From: Chrysomallon squamiferum
Lineage: Eukaryota > Mollusca > Gastropoda > Neomphalida > Peltospiridae
DNA length: 45,000 nt
NCBI GenBank assembly: GCA_012295275.1
Contig: CM022676.1
Location: forward strand, 5,899,719 to 5,944,718
Direction of reading: 5' to 3'
The notes under the pieces are model-generated. The model searched no databases. It was given only the letters and a program-made list of their open reading frames with translations, and had not been told where the DNA came from. This document shows positions 32,835-43,960 of the stretch, piece after piece (position 1 is the stretch's first letter; every line of letters starts with the position of its first letter). The translations under genes and the position numbers were made by a program.

Positions 32835-33500
32835 TCAAATAGCAGAGGATTAACGGTATACTGCTTTCTACACAAATTGTTTCGTGTCTGACCTTCTATA
32901 AGCCTCAAATGATTATAACTTCCAAGTAAGTCCTGTTACGTAACTTTGTGGTTTTAACACTGTTTAGACAAACAGTTACTAGATAATTCCTCTATTTGGA
33001 TATTTAATTGAAATTACACTACTTTCTGTACAAAGTGCTTTTTTATTTAACCTTTAAGGATAAAATGATTAACTTCTAGTGGGTTTTATTGTGTATCTTT
33101 GTGTGGGAAGATTGTTTAAACAAATATTTCTAGAAAATTCCTCTATTTGTATGTTTGATTAAAATTTGTACTATTTTCTACACAACTTGTTTTGTATTTA
33201 AACATCTATCAGCATCAAATGATTGACTTTTAGTAAGACTTATTTTGTAAGTTTAGTAGGATAATACTACTTGCACAAACATTTCCAGAAAATTCCTCTA
33301 ACTGTATACTTCATTAAAATTATACTATTTTCTAAGCAAAATGTTCTGCTTTTAATATTTTATAACCCTCAAATGATTAACTAAGAGATATTAGTTGTGT
33401 AACTTTGTAGGGTAAGACTGTTGAAACAATTATTACCAGAACTTTTCTCTATAATTTAAATTATACTATTTATATATGCAGATTGTTTTGTATTTATTTC
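32835..33500. repeat. ~154-bp tandem repeat, about 4 copies
   Basis: The CAAATGATTAACTT element falls at about 32905, 33062, 33216 and 33370. Each copy also has TTTCTAGAAAATTCCTCTAT, AATTATACTATTTTCTACAC and TTGTTTTGTATTTA in the same order. Divergence between copies is moderate. Confidence 0.85.
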
Positions 33501-34010
33501 CCCCCTCTCTTTCTCAAAAACAACAGTTTCAAAATAAATACACATTTACAAACACACTTTCATAAACAAATATAATTAATTATAACCTAAGCACTCAGTT
33601 AAAAAAAAAAAATGCTACTTTCTATACTGACATAATTAATTACATTCTAGAAAAACTCAAACCCCAAAAGAGTCTGAAGTTACAAAATAATTTAAATATC
33701 AGTTTAAAAATGTATTGCTTCCTACACAAATATGATTGCTTATAATCTAATTTTTTTTTTTTTTTTTTTTTTTAAATACAAAAATGCTATTTTCTACATG
33801 ACCATTATTAATTGCATTTTAAAAGTCAGATCCCCAAAGACTAGATTTTATCAAAATGATTGGAATACCGACTTAACAAATGTGAAAAATTATGACGTAA
33901 ATACTACTTTCTGTACAGTTTTAATTAATAACATTTTTAAAAAAAACGGACCTCAAGGGAACACTATATATCCAGACCAGACCACTGCATTAAAAATCTT
34001 TCCTCCTATT
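33501..34010. repeat. Degenerate repeat built on TGCTACTTTCTACACnnAATTAAT
   Basis: Copies start near 33613, 33712, 33785 and 33902 and share CATTnTAAAAA, CAnACCCCAAAG and a closing CAAAAT. It includes a T-run at 33751-33773. The 96-codon frame at 33732 is a chance reading. Confidence 0.55.
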
Positions 34011-34690
34011 TATTTATTTTAATCTTCTTCGCTTTCCTTTCTGTTTAAAAAAGAAATTTATTTTATTGTTTTGTGGTCCTTCTGTGGACTCTAATGGTTC
34101 TGGGATTGCCTGTTTGGATATATCTGTTTTGTTTCAGATGGCAATCTGACATTCTGGCATGGGTAATACTTTCTTGACAAATTTGGTTTATTGTTGTGTT
34201 TTGTTTTTGTATCTTTTTATTTTTTTTATTTTTTTTTTTTTCTCTTATCTTTTCATAACTTCTTATAGGATTAGAGAAAAAGATGAATGTCTTTTGGTTG
34301 TTTATTTTTATCTTATTTTATTTTATTTTATTAAAAAAAAAAAATTCATTTTTTCAATTTTTTAAAATTTATTTCATTTTAATTTTTAAAATTTAATTTA
34401 ATTCAATTTTAATTTAATTTATTTATTTAGTTAGTTATTTTAATTATTTGTTATTTTATTTTATTTATTTAGTTAGTTATTTTAATTATTTGTTATTTTA
34501 TTTTATTTATTTAGTTAGTTATTTTAATTATTTGTTATTTTTATTTTATTTTATTCTATTTATTTATTTTTTTATTTTGTCTTGTTTGTTTTTATTTGTT
34601 TTTATTTATGAAACTGAGGGATTATTATTTGTATTTTTTGTTTTTTTAATTTAAAAAAATTTGGTTAGAATTTACAAAGGTACAGCTAAT
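34011..34690. repeat. T-rich low complexity with a 42-bp tandem repeat
   Basis: A 42-bp unit (AGTTAGTTATTTTAATTATT plus TGTTATTTTATTTTATTTATTT) starts at 34429, 34471 and 34513. Surrounding sequence is ATTT/TTTT-rich. Confidence 0.85.
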
Positions 34691-35123
34691 TCATCCTTAC
34701 CTTTCATATCTGTGTCCCAGATAAATACCTATAAATACAGGTAAAACAATTATATCTACCTATACTGTTATTATTATTTTTTTAATACAGGTAAAATATA
34801 TTAGTCTATGCTTTCTATCTATTCAGGTAAATAAATATCTGTGTTAAAGTTTATCAGTATAAATTTAAAATCCACACCTTTCTCTCTACCTGTTCAGGTA
34901 AGTTTCTACAAGTAAACCTCTTAATGACTTTTTATTTACCTGTCCAGGAATGCCTGTGTTAACATAATCTAAGGTCTGTCAGAATAAAGACATTGTCCAC
35001 ACCTTTCTATCTACCTGCTCAGGTACATTTCAGAGTAATACAGATAAAGCTTGACATTTAGTGCCTTTTTTTTATTTACCTGTATAGGTAAATGTTTGTG
35101 TTAAAATGTGAAAGTAAATAGTG

Positions 35124-35201
<78 letters not shown>

Positions 35202-35410
35202 GTAACAGACTTCATTAACAAAGGTAAATCTTTTTAATCTGATCAGGTAGATGTCTGTTTTAGCACAGGTAATATTAGAATAAAAATTAATCTCCACCAC
35301 TTACTGCTGGCTTAATATTCAGGTACATTTCTACAGGTAAATCCTGTCTGTTCATTTTCATTTTCATTTACCTGCTCAGATAAGTGGTTTATTCATTACA
35401 GGTAAAAAAA
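34691..35410 (+). repeat. Degenerate ~100-bp array with repeated CAG|GTA motifs, containing (CT)n
   Basis: At least eleven CAGGTA hexamers occur in about 720 bases, many after a pyrimidine tract. Junctions after CAG lie at 34740, 34790, 34826, 34897, 35022, 35201, 35246, 35322, 35336 and 35401. The one at 34897 is followed by GTAAGT, a perfect donor. Several sit in palindromes ACCTGnnCAGGT. The shared order CCACACCTTTCTATCTACCT, GnTCAGGTA, TTTCTACAGGTAAA marks the repeat unit. (CT)n runs 35128-35198 directly into CAG|GTAACA. Confidence 0.8.
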
Positions 35411-35589
35411 AAAAAAAATCACTCAGAAAACTTGAATATAAGTGAGAAAAAAAAAAAAAATCACATGTTTTTTTTTTCCCAATCTAAACCATTCCTCCTC
35501 TTCCCACCTATCATACACACAGGTTTCATTTATTTAAAACAATTATGTAACCAGATTCCAACAATAAAACCTTGTACCAAGTGGACAGC
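35411..35589. other. Spacer with A-runs
   Basis: Two A-runs (about 35403-35417 and 35446-35460), each followed by TCAC, look like a short duplication. No gene. Confidence 0.45.
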
Positions 35590-35890
35590 ACCTGGGTATG
35601 ACCGATTCGGCTGACCGATCAAGTGGAAACCAACGCTGACCACATGTTCCGCAATGCTCGGTCACGCGCGAACGGCGATTTCGCGCTCGGACGAGCGGTG
35701 ATCAAAACGTGTATCGCGTTGTGTGTTTAGCTGTGTCAACATGTGTAATACACAGACGTATGTTACGGATATCGGAATTTCCATTATTTTTCCACTGCGT
35801 ACAATAAACGAGTGACAATGTTTTGATGGGTCTTTATAGCTTATTTAAAGGGTTTGTCACCTGCAGAAATGAAAGGATTTTCTGCGAAGG
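35590..35890 (+). promoter_or_regulatory. CpG-rich island, candidate promoter and leader
   Basis: Positions 35600-35735 hold the densest CG cluster of the window (TCACGCGCGAACGGCG, TTTCGCGCTCGGACGAGCGG). GACCGAT is repeated at 35599 and 35613. Downstream are CTTTATAGCTTATTTAAAG at 35832 and a strong donor GCGAAG|GTAAGG with its junction at 35889/35890. This layout would suit a transcription start and short first exon on the plus strand. No initiator can be fixed. Confidence 0.35.
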
Positions 35891-35985
35891 TAAGGAATGC
35901 TGCCCGAAGTCACTTTACCTACTACTACTTATTACCTGTGCACGCTTCAGGTGTGTCGAAGGATAAAAAGGTTAAGCAGAAATGA
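35869..35985 (+). other. 38-codon frame, or 7-codon exon start before a donor
   Basis: The ATG at 35869 reads MKGFSAK up to GCGAAG|GTAAGG. Unspliced, it continues for 38 codons to TGA at 35983, ending VSKDKKVKQK. Another 24-codon frame lies upstream at 35741-35815. Nothing is recognisable; the CpG-rich neighbourhood is the only reason to list it. Confidence 0.15.
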
Positions 35986-36362
35986 ACGAAAGAAGAATCG
36001 CCCAACCGTGATGGACATTAAAATAATTATTTTTAATTTCCCTGTGTGTGTGTGTGTGTGTGTGTGTTTTTAATGTACAGAAGAATTAAAGTAAAATAAA
36101 ATAATAATAATAATTAAAAAAACAAAACAACACCTTTGTTTGTTATGACGACAACAAAGACACAGAGATGAAAACAGATGTCGTATGATCATCCTAGTTG
36201 CCATGACAATGGTAGAAAAGCAGACTGAATGGATTTTTGTTTTTCGTGTAGATGCGTGTGCAAGCATGCATGCAAGTGCGTGCACGCGAGTTTTCGGACA
36301 AAGAGAGAGACGATGCTGTCACGAAATGTTCGATGAGGGAATAGCTCGGCTGTGGTTCAATG
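35891..36362. other. Spacer with (GT)n and an X-box-like motif
   Basis: (GT)n at 36043-36067 and (AAT)n at 36099-36114. GTTGCC at GACAAT at 36197-36210 resembles an RFX X-box with two mismatches in the second half. Alternating GCATGCATGCAAGTGCGTGC at 36265-36284 could adopt Z-form. Confidence 0.35.
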
Positions 36363-37080
<718 letters not shown>

Positions 37081-37465
37081 CATAATGCAGTCTGCACTGA
37101 CGATGCTATCACAGCAGCTTGCTGACAGCATCATTACAGGTCGGTTGTGTAAGCCAGCAATCAGCCTGGAGGCATTTCGAAAAAAAGGTCCACAAAAGTC
37201 TGTGAGGCATTTTCAGGTGCAAGGCTTGGTCCTGAGGCAGGTTTTGGTGGCAAATACTTTGGGGCTTCCCTTGATTGATGGCTTAAATGCTGGTGTGAAT
37301 TTTCACTGCAGGCTTGTATCAATTATAATGCATTCAGGTTGTCTGGGTGATAGTTATTTATGTGTGGGATTTTTTTTTTTTTTAGGATTAATGCATGAAA
37401 AATCTGGGACAAAATGTCGCGTCAGCACATACCACAGTTTTTTTTTTTTTTTTTTTTGGTGTAAA
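37081..37465. other. Complex island with a 134-codon frame of doubtful status
   Basis: An open frame from 37085 starts MQSALTMLSQQLADSIITGR and keeps normal composition for about 95 codons before running into T-runs read as Phe. No domain is recognised. CATTACAG at 37132-37139 and TTTTCAG|GTGCAAG at 37216 could be splice signals bounding a ~77-base exon, but the evidence is thin. Confidence 0.2.
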
Positions 37466-37587
37466 AGTTTCGTTGAGGTCGGAGTGTGAAATAGTTTGAC
37501 GTTTTTTTTTTTTTACTTGAATTTTAAATAGTTTTGTGAGATTTCAAAAATGATGTAATAGAGAGATGTTTAAGTATATATGGTTTT
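37466..37587 (+). repeat. Direct duplicate, copy 1
   Basis: AGTTTCGTTGAGGTCGGAGT and the following ~100 bases to TTTAAGTATATATGGTTTT recur at 38452-38565 with small differences. The two copies are about 985 bases apart. Confidence 0.85.
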
Positions 37588-38230
37588 CTCTGCCTTTCTT
37601 GGTACTGTCTAGAATGGGAAATTATATTTATAAATATACGTACGTTTGAGACAATAGTAGAGTAACATAGCTCTTGATTATAACATTTACTCCTATCAGA
37701 CTTTCTCTTTAATATTTATTACATTTGCAGATAATAGTATCAGATTGTCTTTTACTACTATATTTTTCTATATTTAGTGTCAAACATTTTCTTTAATACT
37801 GTTGCATTTTCTATTTATAGTATGAGATCATTTCTATAACACTCTCCATTATATTTATTTTTATTACTTCCAGATGCTGTAACATAGTTACATTCTCTAC
37901 TCTCTCTCTCTCTCTGTAACAATTGTCACCACTGCCAGACTGTTACAGTATGTTACATTCATGTTACAACACTGTTAGGTTTGGTTAACAGCACTGTTAC
38001 TAACGATATAACGGTAACTATAAAAACAAACACTTTTAAAAATCAATGATTCATTGTTACATCCTCTTGAAGGGAAATGTTTCGCTCTTAGGTGTTCTGT
38101 TTTTATATCAAATATGACACACAGGACTTTAATTCTATCTCGTTATGTTAGATACAGCCGTCACCTGGGTAGATATCAGTTTTAATTCGCAGTCAGTGAG
38201 TTTATACAGGTTTTTAAGTATCAAAATTTA
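37588..38230. other. AT-rich spacer with degenerate repeats
   Basis: Loose 60-70 bp repeats (TTTACTACTATATTTTTCTAT, ATTTTCTTTAATACTGTTGC) to 37880, then TGTTAC-rich sequence at 37915-38000. No gene. Confidence 0.4.
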
Positions 38231-38349
38231 TATGTGTGTGTGTGTGTGTGTGTGTGTTTTAAATACAGTAGTGATATTCAAATGATAATAAATAATGGTT
38301 TAAATTTAGTAGTTATTTCATTACATATTGGTGTCTGCTCTCTCTCTCT

Positions 38350-38412
<63 letters not shown>
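38231..38412. repeat. (GT)n and (CT)n microsatellites
   Basis: (GT)n at 38232-38258 and (CT)n at 38337-38412 with one ATT interruption. Confidence 0.96.
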
Positions 38413-38415
<3 letters not shown>

Positions 38416-38451
38416 CTACAAATATACCATTATAATAGTAGTAACAGTAGT

Positions 38452-38565
38452 AGTTTCATTGAGGTCGGAGTATGAAATGTTTTGTTGTTTTTATTGACTT
38501 CAATTTTAAATAGATTTTGAGAGTAAAAAATAATATAATAGAGACATATTTAAGTATATGGTTTT
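38452..38565 (+). repeat. Direct duplicate, copy 2
   Basis: Matches 37466-37587. This copy is flanked on both sides by AGTAGT-type trinucleotides, as if inserted into or bordered by them. Confidence 0.85.
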
Positions 38566-38741
38566 AAGTGATAGTAATAGCAGTAATAGTATTAGCGGTA
38601 GTAGTGTTAGTACAGTAGTAGTAGTGGTAATAGTAATAGCAGTAGCAGTAGTTGCAATAGTATGAACTGTAGTAGTAATAATAACAAAACCATGACAAAA
38701 ACACCAAAAAACAAAAACCAGCTACAGAATTAAAAAAAAAA

Positions 38742-38775
<34 letters not shown>

Positions 38776-38838
38776 TTATCAGTAAAGAAAACAAAGAGAA
38801 AAAGAGTATAAAAATAGGGGGAAAAAACAAAATTAAAA
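38566..38838. repeat. (AGT)n/(AAT)n trinucleotide tract
   Basis: AGTAATAGC and AGTAGTAGT units to 38680, then poly-A with (AAT)n at 38741-38770. Confidence 0.92.
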
Positions 38839-38839
38839 A

Positions 38840-39103
38840 ATGTCTCGTGGAGACTCAACCTGTGTAGACTCTTATCGGACAATTATGTGTTATTCCTCTT
38901 GTCCTGCTTTCACAATTGATTTCTTGAAAGCTTTTCACGTTTTTCCTCGTCGAGTTCTCGCTGTTGAGAGGCAGGGAGGTGGTGGGGGGGGGATTTCGCC
39001 TGGATCGACTGGTTGCTGTTGTTTGAGAAACGAAGCTGGCTGGGAAAACACTGACATGGTGCCCAGTCTACTTTCGGTCACTTGTTGTTTGTTTGTTAGT
39101 TAG
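38840..39103 (+). other. 87-codon open frame of unknown status
   Basis: The frame begins MSRGDSTCVDSYRTIMCYSS and includes a Gly run from a G-homopolymer at about 38983-38992. The stretch is not simple sequence and has some CpG. No domain is recognised, and one slippage-prone homopolymer lies inside it. A chance frame is most likely. Confidence 0.15.
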
Positions 39104-39395
39104 CTAGTTAGTGTGGTGCTCACAAATGGTGTGAGGAATTTAAGTGCTTGTATTTTTTTAAATTTTTTAAAAATTTTTTATTTTTTTTTTTTTTTAAATT
39201 TGTTTCTCTTGTGGAGTAGAGAAGAAAGATAAACACATTTTTTTAATTTTTTTTTTTTTTTTTTTTAAAGTTTGGACCGTTTTTGTGTTGTTTTGTTCAA
39301 GGATAATTATTTTAGGAAAATGCTTTTAGTTTGGTTGTTGTTGCTTCTTTTTTTTTTGTTCTTTTTTGTTTTGTTTTTTTTGTATTTGCACCTTT
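39104..39395. repeat. Poly-T rich tract
   Basis: T-runs at about 39180-39195, 39247-39266, 39351-39358 and 39370-39380. Confidence 0.8.
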
Positions 39396-39690
39396 GAAGA
39401 GAAAAGCAATCAGTGTGTGTGTATGTACATGCTTGTGATGTCAGCGTGCATGCATGCATGCTGAAGAGGATGATGTGTGCATGTGTGCACATTCGTGAAA
39501 AATGATCTGAATGTGCACAGCCCAATAAAAATACACAGAATTGTGAAGTAGTCACCTGAAATATGCAACACGCACGTGCTTTCTCTCTGTCTGTACTCTC
39601 ATTCTCACTGTTTTTCATTCTGTGTGTGTGTCTGTGTGTGTGTGTGTCTTCCTCTCTCTCAACATACAGAAAACGCACAGTTACTAATGT
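39396..39690. other. Spacer with GCATGC-rich alternating sequence
   Basis: GCATGCATGCATGC at 39447-39460 and further TGTGCATGTGTGCAC form palindromic alternating purine-pyrimidine DNA. A short GT tract lies at 39620-39647. No gene. Confidence 0.4.
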
Positions 39691-39940
39691 TTAATATGTG
39701 TTCAAATAAAAGATATATAAACACATACAGAAGAGGCATATACTGAAGTTTGTACAGAGAGAAGTCTGTTCTGAAGCATATACTGAAGTTTGTACATATA
39801 GTGAAGTCTGTACAGAAGTTTGTAAATATGTAAACAAACAGTTACTACTATTATAAGGGAAAAGAAACACACACACACACAAAGATCAAACACCTAAAAT
39901 ATATACACACACAGACACACAACACACACACACATTCCCA
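39691..39940. repeat. Short GAAGTTTGTACA repeats and (CA)n
   Basis: GCATATACTGAAGTTTGTAC occurs at about 39737 and 39777 with GAAGTCTGTACAGAAG variants. CA tracts lie at 39868-39881 and 39903-39934. Confidence 0.8.
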
Positions 39941-39974
39941 GACACATAGGTCTTTTTAATACCTGTGTAATTTC

Positions 39975-40465
39975 AGTGCTGTGTTTGTATGTTTGTCTTT
40001 TAGTATGTTTGTATGACTGACATATGTTTGTATGTCTGTCTATTAGTATGTTTGTATGTCTGTCTATTAGTATGTTTGTATGTCTGTCTGTTAGTATGTT
40101 TGTATGTCTATTAGTATGTTTGTATGTCTGTCTGTTAATATGTTTGTATGTCTGTCTATTAGTATGTTTGTATGTCTGTCTGTTAATATTTTTATGTCTG
40201 TATGACGTGTATGTTTGTATGACTGTCTGTTTGTCTGTTAGTATGTTTGTATGTATTAGTATGTCTGTTAGTCTGTTTGTATGACTGTCTGTTAGTATGT
40301 TTGTATGTCTGTCTATTTATGTTTGTATGACTGTGTTTTAGTATGTTTTTATGTCTGTCTGTTAGTATGTTTGTCTGTCAGTCCATACTGTATGTTTATG
40401 ACTGTCTATTTATGACTGTCCATGTCTATTATTATGTTTGTATGTCTGGCTGTTAGTCCACGTAT
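39975..40465. repeat. 24-bp minisatellite TATGTTTGTATGTCTGTCTATTAG
   Basis: About 18-20 imperfect units with 12-bp half-unit slips. Because 24 is divisible by three, a frame stays open (40024-40284) as an eight-residue Met-Phe-Val-Cys-Leu repeat. This is a consequence of the repeat, not evidence for a protein. Confidence 0.93.
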
Positions 40466-40800
40466 GTTAAAGTTTATCAAACCCATGACACTGGTTGTTC
40501 TGCCGTTCTGCCTGTGTTTTCTTTTCCCGAGTAATGTTTCAGAAAAGACAGAGTAATTTGAAACATTTTATCACCTAAGTCGTCTCAACTGAATCAATTT
40601 TGCTTTCTGCAGCAGTCTCCAGATTCTGTGAGTTGTAACTGAAACCCACTTTAACAAGTCTGAAAGCAAAATAAAAGCTTGGTAATGTGGCAAAGGTTGT
40701 TTGTTTGTTTGTTTGTGTGTTTGTTTTGTTTGTTTTTGTATTTTTTTCTAATTTGATGATGTGGTCCTGAATGTTTTTGTTTGTGCTGTTGTTGTTTTTA
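40466..40800. other. Non-repetitive spacer with (TTTG)n
   Basis: (GTTT)n at 40698-40734. The remainder is mixed sequence without an open frame. Confidence 0.4.
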
Positions 40801-41090
40801 TTAGTGTGATAGTAATAGTAGTAACAGTAGTAGCAGTAGTCGTAGTAGTAGTAGTTGTAACAGTAATAGCAGTAGTAGTAATAGTTGTAGTAGTTGTAGT
40901 AGTAGTAGTAGTAGTTGTTGTAGTAGCAACAGCAGCAGTTGTAGTAATTTTCTTGCTGTTTATATAATAATTTACTATTTTTGCATTTGTATCATCATCA
41001 TCATCATTACTACTACTACTACTACTACTACTACTACCACTTCTATATTTACTATTATTTTTAATACTATCACTATATTATTATTACAGT

Positions 41091-41156
<66 letters not shown>

Positions 41157-41170
41157 TAATCATCATCATT
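40801..41170. repeat. (AGT)n, (ATC)n, (TAC)n, (AAT)n trinucleotide cluster
   Basis: AGT-type units to 40950, TCA at 40991-41007, TAC at 41010-41040 and 41090-41124, then AAT to 41158. The AGT and TAC parts are complementary and could pair. Confidence 0.95.
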
Positions 41171-41189
41171 ATCACCATAACATTCAGAT

Positions 41190-41249
41190 CTGTGTGTGTA
41201 TGTATGAGTGTGTGTGTTTATGTGCTTGTGTGTGTGTGTGTATATATAT

Positions 41250-41297
<48 letters not shown>

Positions 41298-41330
41298 TTC
41301 TATATTACATACATATGTATGTTACATACA
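41190..41330. repeat. Palindromic (GT)n(TA)n(CA)n(TA)n microsatellite
   Basis: (GT)n at 41228-41240 passes through TA and CATA into (CA)n at 41261-41283 and another TA run. The left half is nearly the reverse complement of the right, giving a hairpin-prone tract. Confidence 0.95.
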
Positions 41331-41570
41331 TTAAATGCTACTAGATGTTTTCTTTCACAACAGAATCGGCCAGGTAAAGTTGTTCTGTGTTAAACGAACT
41401 AACTCGACACATCAAAAACAAAATAATATCCAAAAAAACAAAACACAAAAAAAACCTGATGCAAAACCAAACACAGATGACAAAGCAATACAATACAAAC
41501 AGGCTGTGGTTAAAAATACATTGCGATTAATTTGTTAGGAAGGTTGCAGAAACAAACACATGATGAGGAA
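41331..41570. other. A-rich spacer
   Basis: AAACAAAAC words. A 67-codon frame at 41335 is Asn/Lys/Thr-rich and unconvincing. Confidence 0.4.
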
Positions 41571-42065
41571 ACCATTAATGATAATAATAATAAATGATGA
41601 TGATGATGATGACGATGACGATCATGGTGATACTGCTACCTCCGGTGTTATAAAAACAACTACTACTACTACTTCCAATACTGCAGCAGCTACCGTTTTT
41701 GTAATGATGATAAAGTAATAATAACAATAACAATAACAATATGATGATGATGGTAATAATAATAATAATAAGAATAATAATATGATAATAATAATTATAA
41801 TAATGATACCATTCTAACTGTAATTGCAACTATTACTATTACTATCACTACTGCCACTAGTATTACTATTACTACTATTATTACTACTACTGCTGTTACT
41901 ATTATTTCTGTTATTACTATTACTGCTGCCACTATTACTATTATTACTACTATTACTATTACTTCTGCAACTATTGTTATTACAATTACTGTTACTACTG
42001 CTGTTATTACTATTACTGCTACTACAACTGCTATTACTGCTATTACTATTAATGTTGAAACTATA
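41571..42065. repeat. (GAT)n/(AAT)n then (ACT)n/(ATT)n trinucleotides
   Basis: GAT and AAT units to 41805, then ACTATTACTGCT-type units on the other base bias to 42055. Poly-Leu frames are artefacts. Confidence 0.95.
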
Positions 42066-42620
42066 CTGTAACCTTTAATAACGATAAAAACAAGTTTTAC
42101 AAAAGTTTTAACAAACTACATACAATAACAACAGCATCAGCAACGACAATAAAAACAAAAGCAAACATTTAAATTAAAAAAACAACCCTACAACATCAAA
42201 AACTACCTTCAACCTTTTTGGGGGATCAAAAGATCTCTTTCCTAGGTAACTCCAGGTGAAAAAAAAAAAAAAAAAAAAAAAAAACATCAATGCTCACCTG
42301 CACTCAAACCATTGTATGTTAATCTTTGTGAAAAGGTATTTCACACAGGTAAGACTGTTGACACAAAAGATTACACCAAGCCAACACTTACTACTACTAC
42401 AACAGTGACAATCAACTTCTCAACGTCAACAGCAGAAAGTGTTGCCCAGACAGTTAAAATAAACTGAGATTCGTTGTTAGTGTAAGGAAATAAGAATATG
42501 TAAGTTTTTGAGAAAAAACACGAAAATGTTGATAGATTTGTTGGTCTGAATAAATATGTATGCATGTAGGTATGCATTTGTGTATGTGTTATGTGTATTT
42601 ACATATAAACAGATGAGAGG
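42066..42620. other. Spacer with poly-A
   Basis: A-run of about 24 at 42260-42284. TCACCTGCACTC and CACACAGGTAAGAC flank it and echo the CAGGTAA words of 34.7-35.4 kb. No gene. Confidence 0.4.
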
Positions 42621-42625
42621 GAGAG

Positions 42626-42628
<3 letters not shown>

Positions 42629-42700
<72 letters not shown>

Positions 42701-42826
42701 GTTTGTAAATAATGATGCAGGCCATTACAAAGACACACACATACATACATACATACATACATGTATACATACTTGCACAGGTATGAATGTGCATGCACAT
42801 GCATTCATACAAATAAACACTGACTC

Positions 42827-42898
<72 letters not shown>
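42629..42898. repeat. (GA)n and (CT)n pair of equal length, potential long hairpin
   Basis: (GA)n at 42629-42695 and (CT)n at 42832-42898 are each about 67 bases and complementary. The loop has a 9-bp inverted repeat GTATGAATG / CATTCATAC (42781-42789, 42802-42810) around TGCATGCACATG. A CATA tract lies at 42740-42762, and (CA)n at 42898-42912 closes the right side. Confidence 0.92.
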
Positions 42899-42912
<14 letters not shown>

Positions 42913-42913
<1 letters not shown>

Positions 42914-43090
42914 TACACACAGAAAGAACCCAGTTATCATGTTGTTTGTACAACACATTATATAAGTCGACTAAAGATACACTGATATAAAAAAAACTAT
43001 ACTCATTTCTGGATTTTGTGTCTCTTTGTTTGTATATCTCCATGTCTCTCTTTGTTTATAAAAAAAAAACACATACACACACAAATTATA
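42913..43090. other. Spacer
   Basis: Mixed AT-rich sequence with TCTCTTTGTTTGTAT words. Nothing recognised. Confidence 0.35.
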
Positions 43091-43400
43091 ATGCCAAAGA
43101 CATATTCACACATACTGCAACAATAAACCTTTACACACATAAATACCTGTCTCTGTATCTCTAAGACCTATAAACACCTAAAGCACCAGTCACATTCTAG
43201 CATATTAAGATCTGTGTTTCTAAATCTCGTGATATATCTATAAAACACACAAACACTTTGTCTCTAAAGCACAAACATTATTATCTGTAGCTCTCAAGCA
43301 TATACATTGTCTCTATAGGACACTAGCTCTCAAAAAAACTATGTCTTTAAAACAAAGTGTCTCTAAAACAGTGTCTTAAACTGCAAATAAGTCTGAAACA
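43091..43400 (-). repeat. Inverted relative of the 12.2-12.5 kb repeat
   Basis: On the minus strand the order of TTTAAAGACAT, AGCTAGTGTCCTATAGAGACA and CAGAGACAGGTATTTATGTGTGTAA follows the 122-bp unit at 12270-12515. Copies are diverged and rearranged, with extra TCTCTAAA words. Confidence 0.65.
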
Positions 43401-43760
43401 GTGTCTTTAAAGATCAAAGATCAAAGATTCACAAACAAACAGTACATCAAAACACACACACATCAAAAATACCACACAAATCAAATTTACACACACACAC
43501 ACACACACAAGCATCTCTGTCTGTCACAAAGATTCACACCCACACACTTACAACACATCAAATATCTACTCATTATAAAGATACACACACACATATCAAA
43601 GATCTACACATCTACACACATAAACACACACACAAAGACACTTCTCTCTCTATCTCAAAAGATTCATACATACATATACAGCACATCAAATGTCTACATA
43701 TTATAAAGATACACACACACACACATATCAAAGATAACACATCTACACACACAGAGTAAT
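43401..43760. repeat. 128-bp tandem repeat with CA tracts
   Basis: ACATCAAATATCTACTCATTATAAAGATACACACAC at 43555 recurs at 43683 with few changes, and AAAGATTCACA, ACACATCTACACACA are shared. A shorter, more diverged copy precedes it. Confidence 0.85.
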
Positions 43761-43878
43761 AAATCTACAAATCTACACACCCCCTCTCTCTTTCTCTCTC
43801 TCTATCTCTCACACACACACACACACACACACACAGAATATTAATAAACCTTCACACACTCAAACACCTCTCTCTCTC

Positions 43879-43934
<56 letters not shown>

Positions 43935-43960
43935 TTTCTCTCTCACACACATGTCTGTCC
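43761..43960. repeat. (CT)n and (CA)n microsatellites
   Basis: (CT)n at about 43784-43810 and 43868-43927, (CA)n at 43811-43834. Confidence 0.95.

Noticed and set aside
39975-40465. CRISPR-like or coding heptad repeat
   Set aside because: Contiguous 24-bp units without spacers. The frame is open only because the unit length is a multiple of three.
41824-42078. 84-codon poly-Leu frame resembling a membrane protein
   Set aside because: Derived from ACT/ATT/GCT trinucleotide repeats.
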